DNA from: an uncultured Faecalibacterium sp.
GTDB taxonomy: Bacteria > Bacillota > Clostridia > Oscillospirales > Ruminococcaceae
Assembly (NCBI GenBank): GCA_934526125.1
Contig: CAKSZU010000006.1
Coordinates: 1-41,473 of the forward strand
Length of the DNA stretch: 41,473 nucleotides
Direction: 5' to 3'
The translations under genes and the position numbers were made by a program. Numbering within the stretch: position 1 is the first letter of the stretch; every line of letters starts with the position of its first letter. Below the pieces are notes generated by a model. It was not told the origin of the DNA. It ran no database searches and saw only the letters and a list, made by a program, of their open reading frames with translations. Below are positions 7,794-15,761 of the stretch, piece after piece.

Positions 7794-8177
7794 ATGGCAA
7801 AAGACTTTGAAATGGGCTATCTGCTCGATTTTTACGGTGAGGTCCTCACGCCCAAGCAGCGCGAGATGCTGAACCAGTATTACAACGATGACCTCTCCCT
7901 CAGTGAGATCGGTGAGAATTTCGGCATCACCCGGCAGGGCGCGCGGGACGCCATCAAGCATGGCGAGACCACCCTGAAGGAGCTGGAAGCCAAGGTCGGC
8001 TTTGCGGCCCGGTACCGCCGGGTGCAGGAAAAGCTGGAGGAGCTGGAACAGCTGGTGATCGACGCCCGCTTCGAGTGTACCGGCCCCCGGGCCAACCTCA
8101 CCACCACGGAGTATGCAGCGACCCTGACCCGGATGCTGGGACTGATCCGCTCCATCGACGAGGTCAACGAGAGCTGA
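7794..8177 (+). CDS. ylxM: YlxM family sigma-like HTH protein (UPF0122)
   Basis: A 127-aa protein of the YlxM/p13 family, which is nearly always encoded beside ffh and acts with the signal recognition particle. Helix-turn-helix features resemble sigma region 4: FYGEVLTPKQREMLNQYYNDDL then LSEIGENFGITRQGARDAIKHGE (about residues 38-60), followed by a coiled segment EKLEELEQLV. The family averages about 105-115 aa; the C-terminus here is slightly longer. It ends 30 bases before ffh. A dyad at the promoter raises the possibility of regulation, perhaps by YlxM itself, but that is only inference. Confidence 0.9.
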   Translation: MAKDFEMGYLLDFYGEVLTPKQREMLNQYYNDDLSLSEIGENFGITRQGARDAIKHGETTLKELEAKVGFAARYRRVQEKLEELEQLVIDARFECTGPRANLTTTEYAATLTRMLGLIRSIDEVNES

Positions 8178-8207
8178 CAAAACAATTTTCTGAGAGGAGC
8201 ACCGAAC

Positions 8208-9563
8208 ATGGCATTTGAATCTCTGACCGACCGCCTTGCCGGTGTGTTCAAAAAGCTGCGCGGCCACGGCAAACTGACCGAGGCCGATATCAAAGCCGCC
8301 ATGCGCGAGGTGCGGATGGCCCTGCTGGAAGCCGATGTCAACTATAAGGTTGCAAAGGACTTCTGTGCAAAGGTCTCCGAGCGCGCTATGGGACAGGAGG
8401 TCATGGAAAGCCTGACCCCCGCCCAGCAGGTGGTGAAGATCGTCAATGAGGAGTTGATCGCCCTGATGGGCGGCGAGGAGGCTCCCCGGCTGGTGGTCAA
8501 GAATAAGGGCCAGACGATCATCATGCTCTGCGGCCTGCAGGGCAATGGCAAGACCACCCACGCAGCCAAGCTTGCCAAATACTTCATCAAGCAGGGCCGC
8601 CGCCCCATGCTGGTGGCCTGCGATATCTACCGCCCGGCTGCCATCGATCAGCTGCAGGTGGTGGGCAAACAGGCCGGTGCGCCGGTGTTCACCCTGCCCG
8701 GGGCAAAGCCCCCGGAGATCGCCCGCAAGGCGCTGGCCCATGCAAAGGATTACGGCAACGACATCGTGATCCTGGATACGGCCGGCCGTCTGCAGATCGA
8801 CGAGGTCCTGATGCAGGAGCTGGTCCAGATCAAAGAGGCAGTCCCGGTGGACGAGACCCTGCTGGTGGTGGACGCCATGGCAGGCCAGGACGCTGTCAAC
8901 GTTGCCAAGACCTTCAACGAGACGGTGGGCATCGACGGCATCATCCTGACCAAGACCGACGGCGACACCCGCGGCGGCGCAGCCCTTTCGGTGCTGAGCG
9001 TCACCGGAAAACCCATCAAGTTCCAGGGCACCGGCGAAAAGCTGGACGATCTGGAAGTGTTCCATCCCTCCCGCATGGCCAGCCGGATCCTGGGCATGGG
9101 CGATGTGCTGAGCCTCATCGAGCGGGCGCAGGACGCGGCGGACGAAAAGGCCGCCGAAGAGACCGCCAAGCGGATGATGGAAAACAAGTTCGACATGAAC
9201 GATATGCTGGCCCAGTTTGCGCAGATCCGCAAGATGGGCGGCGCGGGTGCCATGCTGAGCATGATGCCCGGCATGTCCGGCATCGATCCCAGCCAGATCG
9301 ATGAAAAAGCCTTTGACCGCATCGAGGCCATGATCTATTCCATGACCAAAGAGGAGCGGGAGAAGCCCTCCATCATCAACCCCAAGCGCAAGCGCCGCAT
9401 CGCAGCGGGCAGCGGCACCAAAGTCGAGGACGTCAACAAGCTGCTCAAGCAGTTTGAGATGATGCAGAAGATGATGAAGCAGTTCAAGAAGAGCCCCAAG
9501 GGCTTTGCCCGGCGGCTGGGCGGCGTGATGGGCAACCCCAATGTCTTCCGCGGGCTGAAATGA
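8208..9563 (+). CDS. ffh: Signal recognition particle GTPase Ffh
   Basis: A 451-aa SRP54 homologue that binds signal peptides of nascent membrane proteins and targets ribosomes to FtsY/SecYEG. The N domain is residues 1-100; the G domain has G1 GLQGNGKTT near 107-115, [12 protein letters not shown]3 DTAGRL and G4 [10 protein letters not shown]. The M domain after about 325 is methionine-rich ([30 protein letters not shown]) and has the RNA-binding [10 protein letters not shown] segment. Length is normal. GAGAGGAGC precedes the ATG. It follows ylxM in the same operon. Confidence 0.97.
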   Translation: MAFESLTDRLAGVFKKLRGHGKLTEADIKAAMREVRMALLEADVNYKVAKDFCAKVSERAMGQEVMESLTPAQQVVKIVNEELIALMGGEEAPRLVVKNKGQTIIMLCGLQGNGKTTHAAKLAKYFIKQGRRPMLVACDIYRPAAIDQLQVVGKQAGAPVFTLPGAKPPEIARKALAHAKDYGNDIVILDTAGRLQIDEVLMQELVQIKEAVPVDETLLVVDAMAGQDAVNVAKTFNETVGIDGIILTKTDGDTRGGAALSVLSVTGKPIKFQGTGEKLDDLEVFHPSRMASRILGMGDVLSLIERAQDAADEKAAEETAKRMMENKFDMNDMLAQFAQIRKMGGAGAMLSMMPGMSGIDPSQIDEKAFDRIEAMIYSMTKEEREKPSIINPKRKRRIAAGSGTKVEDVNKLLKQFEMMQKMMKQFKKSPKGFARRLGGVMGNPNVFRGLK

Positions 9564-9651
9564 TCCAGGATACAACCCCCTTGCGGGTTTGTACAATATA
9601 AACAACGCGCCCGCAAGGGCCGCACAAAACAATTTTTGGAGGATATTTACC

Positions 9652-9894
9652 ATGGCAGTTAAGATTCGTCTGCGCCGCGTCGGCGCCAAGAAGGCTCCCT
9701 TCTATCGTGTTGTTGTTGCTGACAGCCGCTTCCCCCGCGACGGCCGTTTCATCGAGGAGATCGGCACCTACGATCCCAACAAGGAGCCCTCTGAGGTGAA
9801 GATCGACGCCGAGAAGGCAAAGGAGTGGATCGCCAACGGCGCACAGCCCACCGATACCGTTCGTGTGCTGCTGAAGAAGTCCAACATTCTGTAA
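9652..9894 (+). CDS. rpsP: 30S ribosomal protein S16
   Basis: An 80-aa protein beginning [19 protein letters not shown] and containing [22 protein letters not shown], the S16 signature. It stabilises the 30S body. The ATG at 9652 has TGGAGGATA upstream; an earlier in-frame ATG at 9589 lacks a ribosome site and would add a non-family N-terminus. The 88-base spacer after ffh has a TACAAT at 9592-9597 without a convincing -35 and a small hairpin around 9570-9592, so local re-initiation of transcription is possible but unproven. Confidence 0.97.
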   Translation: MAVKIRLRRVGAKKAPFYRVVVADSRFPRDGRFIEEIGTYDPNKEPSEVKIDAEKAKEWIANGAQPTDTVRVLLKKSNIL

Positions 9895-9910
9895 GTAGGA
9901 GGGCTGACTC

Positions 9911-10144
9911 ATGCAGGAGCTGTTGCTGGCAGTTGCCCGCGGTCTCGTGGAGGACAAGGACGCCGTCAAGGTCACGGTGGACGAGCCCCGCGAGGACGGC
10001 ACCATCGTCTACCACCTGAGCGTGGCAGAGGGAGATATGGGCCGTGTCATCGGCAAGCAGGGCCGGATCGCAAAAGCCATTCGTGTGGTGATGCGCGCGG
10101 CTGCTGTGCGGGTCGATGAAAAGGTCCTCGTTGAGATCGACTGA
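9911..10144 (+). CDS. khpA: KH-domain RNA-binding protein KhpA
   Basis: A 77-aa single KH domain with the nucleic-acid-binding loop VIGKQGRIAKAIR (GxxG as GKQG). This is the YlqC/KhpA family, which pairs with KhpB/Jag to bind RNA and influence cell elongation and division in Firmicutes. Size is typical. AGGAGGG lies 7 bases before the start. It is placed between rpsP and rimM as in most Firmicutes. Confidence 0.93.
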   Translation: MQELLLAVARGLVEDKDAVKVTVDEPREDGTIVYHLSVAEGDMGRVIGKQGRIAKAIRVVMRAAAVRVDEKVLVEID

Positions 10145-10154
10145 GCACCCTACG

Positions 10155-10186
10155 GGCCCTTTGCTGCAAGGCAAAGGGCCTTTTTG
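10155..10186 (+). terminator. Intrinsic terminator between khpA and rimM
   Basis: GGCCCTTTGC (10155-10164) pairs with GCAAAGGGCC (10171-10180), then TTTTTG. It lies within the translation cluster, so it probably attenuates rather than fully stops transcription into rimM-trmD. Confidence 0.8.
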
Positions 10187-10202
10187 ATTAAGGAGAAAAA
10201 GA

Positions 10203-10739
10203 ATGCAGCAATATCTGGAAGCAGGCAGGGTGGTGACCACCCACGGAGTGCGCGGTGAAATGAAGATGGAACTGTGGTGCGACGGCGTGGCGTTCCTGAA
10301 AAAAGCGGGCCGTCTGTATGCCAGCCCCAAAGGCGGAAAATGCTATAAGATCACCTCCATCCGTCCTCAGGGACAGATGGCGCTGCTCCAGCTGGAGGGT
10401 GTGGAGGATATGGATGCCGCCCGCGCTCTGCGGGGCCAGGTGTTCTATTTCGACCGGAACGATGCGACCCTGCCTGCGGGCCGGTGGTATGTGGCCGACC
10501 TCATCGGCTGCGAGGTGCGGGACGCCGACACCGGCAAGGTGTATGGCGTGGTGACCAGCGTGGATCACCCCGGGGCACAGGATATCTACACTGTCAAGGC
10601 CCCCAGCGGCAAGGAGTATATGTTCCCCGGGGTGGACGCATTCCTGAAAGAGCGGAACCCGCCGGAGGGATACATCCTTGTCACTCCCATCCCGGGCCTG
10701 CTGGACGATGACTTTGACAGCGAGCGGGAGGAGGAGTGA
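10203..10739 (+). CDS. rimM: 16S rRNA processing protein RimM
   Basis: A 178-aa ribosome maturation factor that binds S19 and helps assemble the 30S head. The N-terminal beta-barrel begins YLEAGRVVTTHGVRGEMKM; the C-terminal PRC-barrel begins RWYVADLIGCEVRDADTGKVYGVV and includes GAQDIYTV and MFPGVDAFL. Length is normal and the C-terminus is acidic. AAGGAGAAAAAG precedes the start. The stop is 3 bases before trmD, and the end of rimM (GGGAGGAGGAG) carries the trmD ribosome site, suggesting coupled translation. Confidence 0.95.
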   Translation: MQQYLEAGRVVTTHGVRGEMKMELWCDGVAFLKKAGRLYASPKGGKCYKITSIRPQGQMALLQLEGVEDMDAARALRGQVFYFDRNDATLPAGRWYVADLIGCEVRDADTGKVYGVVTSVDHPGAQDIYTVKAPSGKEYMFPGVDAFLKERNPPEGYILVTPIPGLLDDDFDSEREEE

Positions 10740-10742
10740 CCC

Positions 10743-11975
10743 ATGGGGATGCGTGTGGACATCGTGACCCTGTTCCCGGAGATGTGCCAGCAGGTGCTGG
10801 ACTCCAGCATCATCGGCCGCGCGGCAAAGAAGGGCTATATCGAGACCCACTGCCATCAGATCCGGGACTACACCCTGAACAGGCAGAAGCAGACGGACGA
10901 CTACCCCTACGGCGGCGGCTGCGGCATGGTGCTGTATGCCCAGCCCATTGCCGACTGTCTGCGCGCGGTGCAGAAGGAAGTGGCGGAACAGGGACGGCCT
11001 GCGCCGCATATCGTGTTTCTGACGGCAGGCGGGCAGCGCTATACCGAGGAACATGCCCGCCGGCTGGCGGAATACGACAACCTGACCCTGGTCTGCGGCC
11101 ATTACGAGGGCATTGACGAGCGGGTCATCGACGCCTTTGCCGATGAGGAGATCTCCATCGGAGATTACATCCTCACCGGCGGCGAGCTGGCCAGCCTTGT
11201 GGTGGCAGACAGCGTCCTGCGGCTCAAGCCCGGGGTGCTGGCCGAGCAGAAGGGCTACGAAGAGGAAAGCTACTGGGACGGCCTGCTGGAATATCCCCAG
11301 TATACCCGCCCGGAAGTCTGGGAAGGCCGTGCCGTGCCGCCTGTTCTGCTGGAGGGCAACCACCAGAAGATCGACGCCTGGCGGGGGGAGCAGAGCCGTA
11401 CCCGCACCCGCCTGCGCCGGCCGGAACTCTATGAACAGTGGTGCGAGACCCACCCCCTGACCGAGATCCCCAAGTGGAAGCGGGGCGAGAATGCCCGCCT
11501 TGTCAAAACCGCGGAGCAGATGGAAGCAGCGGCACGGCTGTTTGCCGAGGGCCGCCGCGCGGTCTGCACCGGGGGCTGGAAGCAGGAAGCGCTGGATGCC
11601 ATGCAGCCGGAGCAGTTTCTGGAACAGCTTCAGCAGGAGAAAAAAGAAGGCTGGGTCTGCTACCTCCACTGCACAAAGGATGTGCCGGACGGAATGGTCA
11701 GCGTCAACCATAAGACCGGACAGGTGGAACACCTGTTTGTGACCGAGGCCGCCCGGGGAAAGGGCATCGGTATCAAGATGCTGGACTTTGCCCGGAAAAA
11801 GCTGCCGGAACATGCCCACCCGGCCCTGACGGTGCTGGATACCAACACCCGCGCACTGGCCCTCTACCGCCGCATGGGCTGGCGCGTGGAAGGCGTGGAG
11901 CGGGTGTTCAGCCCCGAAGAATTTGAGGATGTCCTGTCGGAAAGCCGTCTGCTCGTGATGCGCTACGAGGGCTGA
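10743..11975 (+). CDS. trmD: tRNA (guanine-N1)-methyltransferase TrmD fused to a GNAT acetyltransferase
   Basis: A 410-aa protein. Residues 1 to about 245 are a complete TrmD, which makes m1G37 in tRNA and prevents frameshifting: MRVDIVTLFPEM, YGGGCGMV, LVCGHYEGIDERV, ISIGDYILTGGELA with the SPOUT knot, and the C-terminal RRPELY. After a short KWKRGEN linker, residues about 249-410 form a GNAT domain with VEHLFVTEAARGKGIGIKML (acetyl-CoA loop R338-G343) and LDTNTRALALYRRMGW. Stand-alone TrmD is about 230-250 aa, so this is a real in-frame fusion without an intervening stop. The acetylation target is unknown. A second possible ATG lies 6 bases downstream. rplS, a common neighbour, is absent. 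Confidence 0.93.
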   Translation: MGMRVDIVTLFPEMCQQVLDSSIIGRAAKKGYIETHCHQIRDYTLNRQKQTDDYPYGGGCGMVLYAQPIADCLRAVQKEVAEQGRPAPHIVFLTAGGQRYTEEHARRLAEYDNLTLVCGHYEGIDERVIDAFADEEISIGDYILTGGELASLVVADSVLRLKPGVLAEQKGYEEESYWDGLLEYPQYTRPEVWEGRAVPPVLLEGNHQKIDAWRGEQSRTRTRLRRPELYEQWCETHPLTEIPKWKRGENARLVKTAEQMEAAARLFAEGRRAVCTGGWKQEALDAMQPEQFLEQLQQEKKEGWVCYLHCTKDVPDGMVSVNHKTGQVEHLFVTEAARGKGIGIKMLDFARKKLPEHAHPALTVLDTNTRALALYRRMGWRVEGVERVFSPEEFEDVLSESRLLVMRYEG

Positions 11976-12139
11976 GCAGGCCGGTCGGATGGGACACAAA
12001 CCGGTCGAAAGTCGAAAAGATGTTGAAAACTTTTGTATTACCCGGCTAACACTGGGGGAATAATTTTGGTATCTTTGTATAAAAGGTGAAAAAGACCCCC
12101 CTCATCATTGGGAAAACCGCCAAAAATGCGTTCTGGGAC

Positions 12140-12168
12140 TGTACAACCGTTTCGGCTTGCGCTAAAAT
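12140..12168 (+). promoter_or_regulatory. Candidate promoter of ptsH
   Basis: TGTACA (12140-12145) and TAAAAT (12163-12168) with 17 bp between them. An alternative uses TTGCGC at 12157 with TACAAT at 12182. The 272-base spacer before ptsH has no gene that I can see. Confidence 0.35.
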
Positions 12169-12170
12169 AA

Positions 12171-12190
12171 ATACAATGCAATACAATGCA
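12171..12190 (+). repeat. 10-bp tandem repeat upstream of ptsH
   Basis: ATACAATGCA occurs twice back to back, exactly, in the ptsH leader or promoter region. Each unit includes a -10-like TACAAT. Confidence 0.7.
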
Positions 12191-12247
12191 ACAGGCAAGA
12201 AACAAAACTGCATTCCCGAGAACGATAATAGATAGGAGCGTTTTACT

Positions 12248-12511
12248 ATGTACGTCAAAGAAGTTACCGTTGAAAATCAGGTTGGTCTGCATGCCCGTCC
12301 CGCTACTTTCTTTATCCAGAAGGCAAACGAGTTCAAGTCTTCCATCTGGGTCGAGAAGGAAGAGCGCCGCGTGAACGCTAAGAGCCTGCTGGGCGTTCTG
12401 TCTCTGGGCATCGTGGGCGGCACCACCATCCGCATCATTGCTGACGGTGCAGACGAGCAGGCTGCAGTGGACGGCCTGATCAAGCTGGTCGAGTCCGGCT
12501 TTGCAGAGTAA
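12248..12511 (+). CDS. ptsH: HPr phosphocarrier protein
   Basis: An 87-aa PTS phosphocarrier that passes phosphate from enzyme I to sugar-specific EIIA. H15 is in the active-site motif GLHARPAT, and S46 is in NAKSLLGVLSLGI, the site used by HPr kinase in Firmicutes for CcpA-dependent catabolite control. Both are intact, so it is HPr rather than the histidine-less Crh. GATAGGAGCG precedes the start. It is separated from ptsI, which is not in the window, and has its own terminator. Confidence 0.94.
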   Translation: MYVKEVTVENQVGLHARPATFFIQKANEFKSSIWVEKEERRVNAKSLLGVLSLGIVGGTTIRIIADGADEQAAVDGLIKLVESGFAE

Positions 12512-12532
12512 TTCAGTTCCATTTCGTGTATG

Positions 12533-12563
12533 AGCGGCGGGGGTCATCCTTGCCGCTTTTTTT
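12533..12563 (+). terminator. Intrinsic terminator after ptsH
   Basis: AGCGGC...GCCGCT stem extended by G-rich/C-rich pairing, followed by TTTTTTT. It lies 21 bases after the ptsH stop. Confidence 0.8.
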
Positions 12564-12596
12564 GGTATGATGCATCAGAATAAAGGAGGCAGCCTC

Positions 12597-12839
12597 ATGA
12601 AAGATTCGACGAAAGAAGCACTGTTCAAGTTTGGCGAGTTCTGTGATTCCGGCAAGCCGTGGTACTGCTTTTTTGGCGTCTATCTGGTGACGCTCATCGT
12701 CAACATCACCCTTCTGCTCACCTCGGAGAAGAAGCCCAAGTGGTGGAGCGTGGCCCTCGACGTGTGCGGTCTGGCGCTGGCGGCGTCGAATATCGCCAGG
12801 ACCGAGAGGATGCAGAAAGGCCGGCATAACATCGGATGA
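12597..12839 (+). CDS. Small membrane protein of unknown function (80 aa)
   Basis: An 80-aa protein with a charged N-terminus, two hydrophobic segments (about residues 22-42, WYCFFGVYLVTLIVNITLLL, and 50-64) and a basic C-terminal tail. I do not recognise a family. Translation is well supported: AAAGGAGG lies 7 bases before the ATG, and its stop overlaps the uvrC start as ATGA, implying translational coupling with uvrC. An upstream ATG at 12567 lies just after the ptsH terminator and has no ribosome site. Confidence 0.7.
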   Translation: MKDSTKEALFKFGEFCDSGKPWYCFFGVYLVTLIVNITLLLTSEKKPKWWSVALDVCGLALAASNIARTERMQKGRHNIG

Positions 12840-14683
12840 CCAAGGCGGAACTTTACAAAAAGGCCTGTATGCTGCCGCTGCTGCCGGGGGTGTATATCAT
12901 CCGGGACAAAAGCGACACCATCATCTATATCGGCAAGGCCAAGCGCCTGCGCATCCGGGTCAGCCAGTATTTCCGGGAGGGTGTGCCCCACGACAACAAG
13001 GTCAGCCAGATGATCGCCCACGCCTATGCCTTTGATGTGATCGTCTGCCAGAGCGAGTTCGAGGCGCTGGTGCTGGAAGCCAGCCAGATCAAAGCCCATA
13101 CCCCCAAATACAACATCCTGCTCAAGGATGACAAGGGCTACAGCTATATCCGGGTGACGAAAGAGGAGTGGCCCCGGCTGTCCTTCACCCTGCAGAAAGA
13201 GGAGGACGGCGCGGAGTATATCGGCCCCTACACCTCCAGCTTTGCGGCCCGGCAGATGGCGGAAACGGCCATGGATGCCTTTCTGCTGCCCCGGTGCAGC
13301 AAGCGGTTCCCGCAGGACATCGGCAAGGGCCGCCCCTGCCTGAATGCCCACATCGGAAAGTGCATGGCCGTGTGCAGCGGAAAAATCAGCTGCGAAAACT
13401 ACCAGCAGGCCGTGAAAAATGCCGTTCATCTGATCCGCTACGGCAAAAAGGATATCCTCAAGACCCTCAACGAGCGGATGCTGGAAGCCTCGGACCGGCT
13501 GGAGTTTGAGACGGCGGCCCTGCTGCGGGATCAGATCAACGCTATCACAAAGGTCACAGCGGGCCAGAAGGTCGTTGTGGACCCGGATGTGGAGATGGAC
13601 GTGGTGGCGCTGGCGGGCACCCCCGGCAGCGTCTGCGCGGCGGTGCTGCGGTTCCGGGAGGGGCGTCTGACCGATAAGCGGGAGTTCCTCTTCCACGACA
13701 CGGCCGATATTGCCGCCGTGCGGGAGGAGTTCCTGCCCCGGTACTATCTGGACGATGAGCAGATCCCCAAGGTCATCGCAGTGGACGAGCTGCCGCCGGA
13801 CAGCGAGGCTCTGCAGCAGGCCCTGAACCAGAAGCGGGGCAGCGAGGTGCAGCTCTACGTCCCCCAGCGGGGCGACAAGGCCCATCTGGTGGAGATGGCC
13901 CATACCAACGCCGTGGAGCGTCTGGCCCGGGAAAGCGGCCGCTATGCCCGGGAGGAGAAGCTTCTGGACGAGATGGCGCAGGTGCTGGGTCTGGCCAAGC
14001 CGCCCCGCACCATCGAGAGCTACGATATCTCCAACTGGGGCGACGGCACCAGCGTCTGCGGCATGGTCACTTTCCGGGACGGCAAGCCCTACAAGGCGGG
14101 CTACCGGAAGTTCAAAATGAAAACCGTGGCCGGGACGGATGACTACGCCTCCCTGGCCGAAACAGTGTCCCGCCGCGCGGCAGAGTACGAAAAATACACG
14201 GCGCTGGCGGCCCAGGGGCAGCAGAGCGACAACTATTTCGGGCAGAAACCGGATCTGCTTCTGATGGACGGCGGCAGGGGACAGGTCAGCGCGGCAAAGG
14301 CGGCGCTGGCCGGGACCGCGCTGGCGGATATTCCGCTGTACGGCATGGTCAAGGACGACCACCACCGCACCCGCGCCATCGTGGACAGCGAGGGCCGGGA
14401 AATCGCCATCAATATGAACCGCGGCACCTTCACCTTCGTCACGGCCATTCAGGATGAGACCCACCGCTTCGCGAATGCCTACCGCAAGCAGCAGATGCAC
14501 AAGAAGAGCTACGCCTCCACCTTGACCGGGATCCCCGGGGTCGGCCCCAAGACGGCCAAAGCCCTGATGACCCAGTTCGGGAGCGTGGGTGCCGTGCGGG
14601 AGGCCGCCCCCGACCAGCTGGAAAACACCCCCGGCGTGGGCCCCCGGCTGGCACAGACCATCTACGATTATTTTCACGCATAA
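12836..14683 (+). CDS. uvrC: Excinuclease ABC subunit C
   Basis: A 615-aa nucleotide-excision nuclease that makes both cuts around a UvrB-bound lesion. The GIY-YIG domain is at residues 15-95 (PGVYIIRD, IIYIGKAK). The UVR motif is around 205-240 (LEASDRLEFETAALLRDQI). The RNase H-like 5'-incision domain includes IESYDISNWGDGTSVCGMV and LLLMDGGRGQ. A C-terminal helix-hairpin-helix pair reads IPGVGPKTAKAL and TPGVGPRLAQ. Length is normal. It is coupled by a 4-base overlap to the small membrane protein gene, an unusual partner; uvrA and uvrB are not in the window. Confidence 0.97.
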   Translation: MTKAELYKKACMLPLLPGVYIIRDKSDTIIYIGKAKRLRIRVSQYFREGVPHDNKVSQMIAHAYAFDVIVCQSEFEALVLEASQIKAHTPKYNILLKDDKGYSYIRVTKEEWPRLSFTLQKEEDGAEYIGPYTSSFAARQMAETAMDAFLLPRCSKRFPQDIGKGRPCLNAHIGKCMAVCSGKISCENYQQAVKNAVHLIRYGKKDILKTLNERMLEASDRLEFETAALLRDQINAITKVTAGQKVVVDPDVEMDVVALAGTPGSVCAAVLRFREGRLTDKREFLFHDTADIAAVREEFLPRYYLDDEQIPKVIAVDELPPDSEALQQALNQKRGSEVQLYVPQRGDKAHLVEMAHTNAVERLARESGRYAREEKLLDEMAQVLGLAKPPRTIESYDISNWGDGTSVCGMVTFRDGKPYKAGYRKFKMKTVAGTDDYASLAETVSRRAAEYEKYTALAAQGQQSDNYFGQKPDLLLMDGGRGQVSAAKAALAGTALADIPLYGMVKDDHHRTRAIVDSEGREIAINMNRGTFTFVTAIQDETHRFANAYRKQQMHKKSYASTLTGIPGVGPKTAKALMTQFGSVGAVREAAPDQLENTPGVGPRLAQTIYDYFHA

Positions 14684-14685
14684 CA

Positions 14686-14724
14686 AAAAGGACCATTGCA
14701 CGAGTGTGGTGCAATGGTCCTTTT
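14686..14724. terminator. Bidirectional terminator after uvrC
   Basis: AAAAGGACCATTGCA (14686-14700) pairs with TGCAATGGTCCTTTT (14710-14724). It has T runs on both strands, so it can also stop the converging amino acid ABC operon. Confidence 0.9.
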
Positions 14725-14744
14725 GCTGTTTTTGGGGCGGCTTG

Positions 14745-14885
14745 CCCTCTCCGTCATTGCTTGCGCAATACCACCTCTCCCAAAGGGAGAGGCAACGCAT
14801 CACAGAGGACAAATATTTCTATATCTGGGATTGCTCCTGGCTCCCCCTTTGGGGGAGCTGGCGAGCGGCAGCGAGACTGAGAGGG
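14745..14885 (-). repeat. MITE-like dispersed repeat, copy B
   Basis: A 141-bp element; its reverse complement aligns with 698-837 over the whole length with few mismatches and small indels. The termini are CCCTCTCCGTC and GACTGAGAGGG. In the first hairpin both arms differ from copy A in a compensating way (GCTCCCCC/GGGGGAGC against GCTCTCCC/GGGAGAGC). Both copies are preceded by a GCGG-TTG context. It lies between convergent uvrC and the amino acid ABC operon. Confidence 0.85.
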
Positions 14886-14892
14886 CTGCAGA

Positions 14893-15747
14893 TCAGTTCT
14901 CGGAAGAGATATCCTGTCCGAAGTACTTCTCGCTCAGTTCCTTCAGGGTGCCGTCGGTACGCAGCTCGTCGATGGCGTTGTTGATGGCTTCCAGCAGGGT
15001 GGCGGAAGCATCGCCCTTGCGCAGGGGGATGGCCACATGGGAAGCTTCCTCGGTCTGAGCCACGATCTTGAAATCGGCGTCCGGATGGACGTTCAGGTAA
15101 TCGTAGAAGGAGACATCGGCGTTCAGGGTGGCGTCGATGCGGCCGGCGGTCAGCAGCTGGATGGTCTCCTCCAGCGTGTCGATGCCCTGCACGGTGGCAC
15201 CGTAGCTCTCGGCCAGCTCCATGTAGGTGGAAGCCAGGCTGTTGGCGGTAGTTTTGCCCTTCAGGTCCTCAAAGCTGGTGATCTCGTCGTTGTCCTTCCG
15301 GACGGCCAGTGCGGTGTGGATGTAGCCGTAGGGGGTGGTGAAGTCATAGGTCAGGGCACGTTCGTCAGTGACTTCCACGCCGTTGCAGACCAGATCGAAA
15401 CGGCCTGCATCCAGACCGGCAAACAGGCTGTCCCAGTCGCTCTCCACATACTCCGGCTCCACGCCCAGCTTTTCGGCAATGGCGCGGGAGACTTCCACGT
15501 CATAGCCCACCAGCGTGTCGCTCTCGTCGTGGTAGCTCCAGGGCTGCCATGCGCCCTCCAGAGCCACCACCAGCTTGCCGCTGGACTGGATATTTGCCAG
15601 CTGGTCTGCAGCAGCGGAGGCTGCAGCAGAAGAAGCGGTGCCGGAGGAAGCGGTGCTGTCGGAATTGCTGGAAGAGCAGCCGGACAGGGTCAGGACCCCG
15701 GCGGCAGCCATGACGCTCATCATCGAGATAAAGGTTCTTCTTTTCAT
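14893..15747 (-). CDS. Amino acid ABC transporter substrate-binding lipoprotein
   Basis: A 284-aa type 3 periplasmic-binding-fold protein. The signal sequence MKRRTFISMMSVMAAAGVL leads to a lipobox LSGC with the lipidated cysteine at C24, then a Ser/Ala-rich linker. The mature part (LVVALEGAWQPWSYHDE, LVGYDVEVSRAIAEKLGV, FDLVCNGVEVTDERA) is typical of polar amino acid or cystine binders such as TcyA. It anchors outside the membrane and feeds the permease encoded upstream. Start 15747 has AAAGGATC upstream; an ATG at 15765 overlaps the ATPase stop as ATGA and cannot be excluded. It is the last gene of a permease-ATPase-receptor operon. Confidence 0.9.
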   Translation of the reverse strand: MKRRTFISMMSVMAAAGVLTLSGCSSSNSDSTASSGTASSAAASAAADQLANIQSSGKLVVALEGAWQPWSYHDESDTLVGYDVEVSRAIAEKLGVEPEYVESDWDSLFAGLDAGRFDLVCNGVEVTDERALTYDFTTPYGYIHTALAVRKDNDEITSFEDLKGKTTANSLASTYMELAESYGATVQGIDTLEETIQLLTAGRIDATLNADVSFYDYLNVHPDADFKIVAQTEEASHVAIPLRKGDASATLLEAINNAIDELRTDGTLKELSEKYFGQDISSEN

Positions 15748-15761
15748 GGTAAATGATCCTT

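Noticed and set aside
9570..9597. Small hairpin between ffh and rpsP as a terminator
   Set aside because: The stem has a mismatch and no T tract follows, so termination is not supported.
7731..9689. Long minus-strand open frame opposite ylxM and ffh
   Set aside because: Translation is rich in His, Leu and Gly with no family signature, and it lies fully across two well-supported genes.
12680..14812. Long minus-strand open frame opposite uvrC
   Set aside because: Compositional shadow of uvrC; it also runs across the terminator and into the repeat element.
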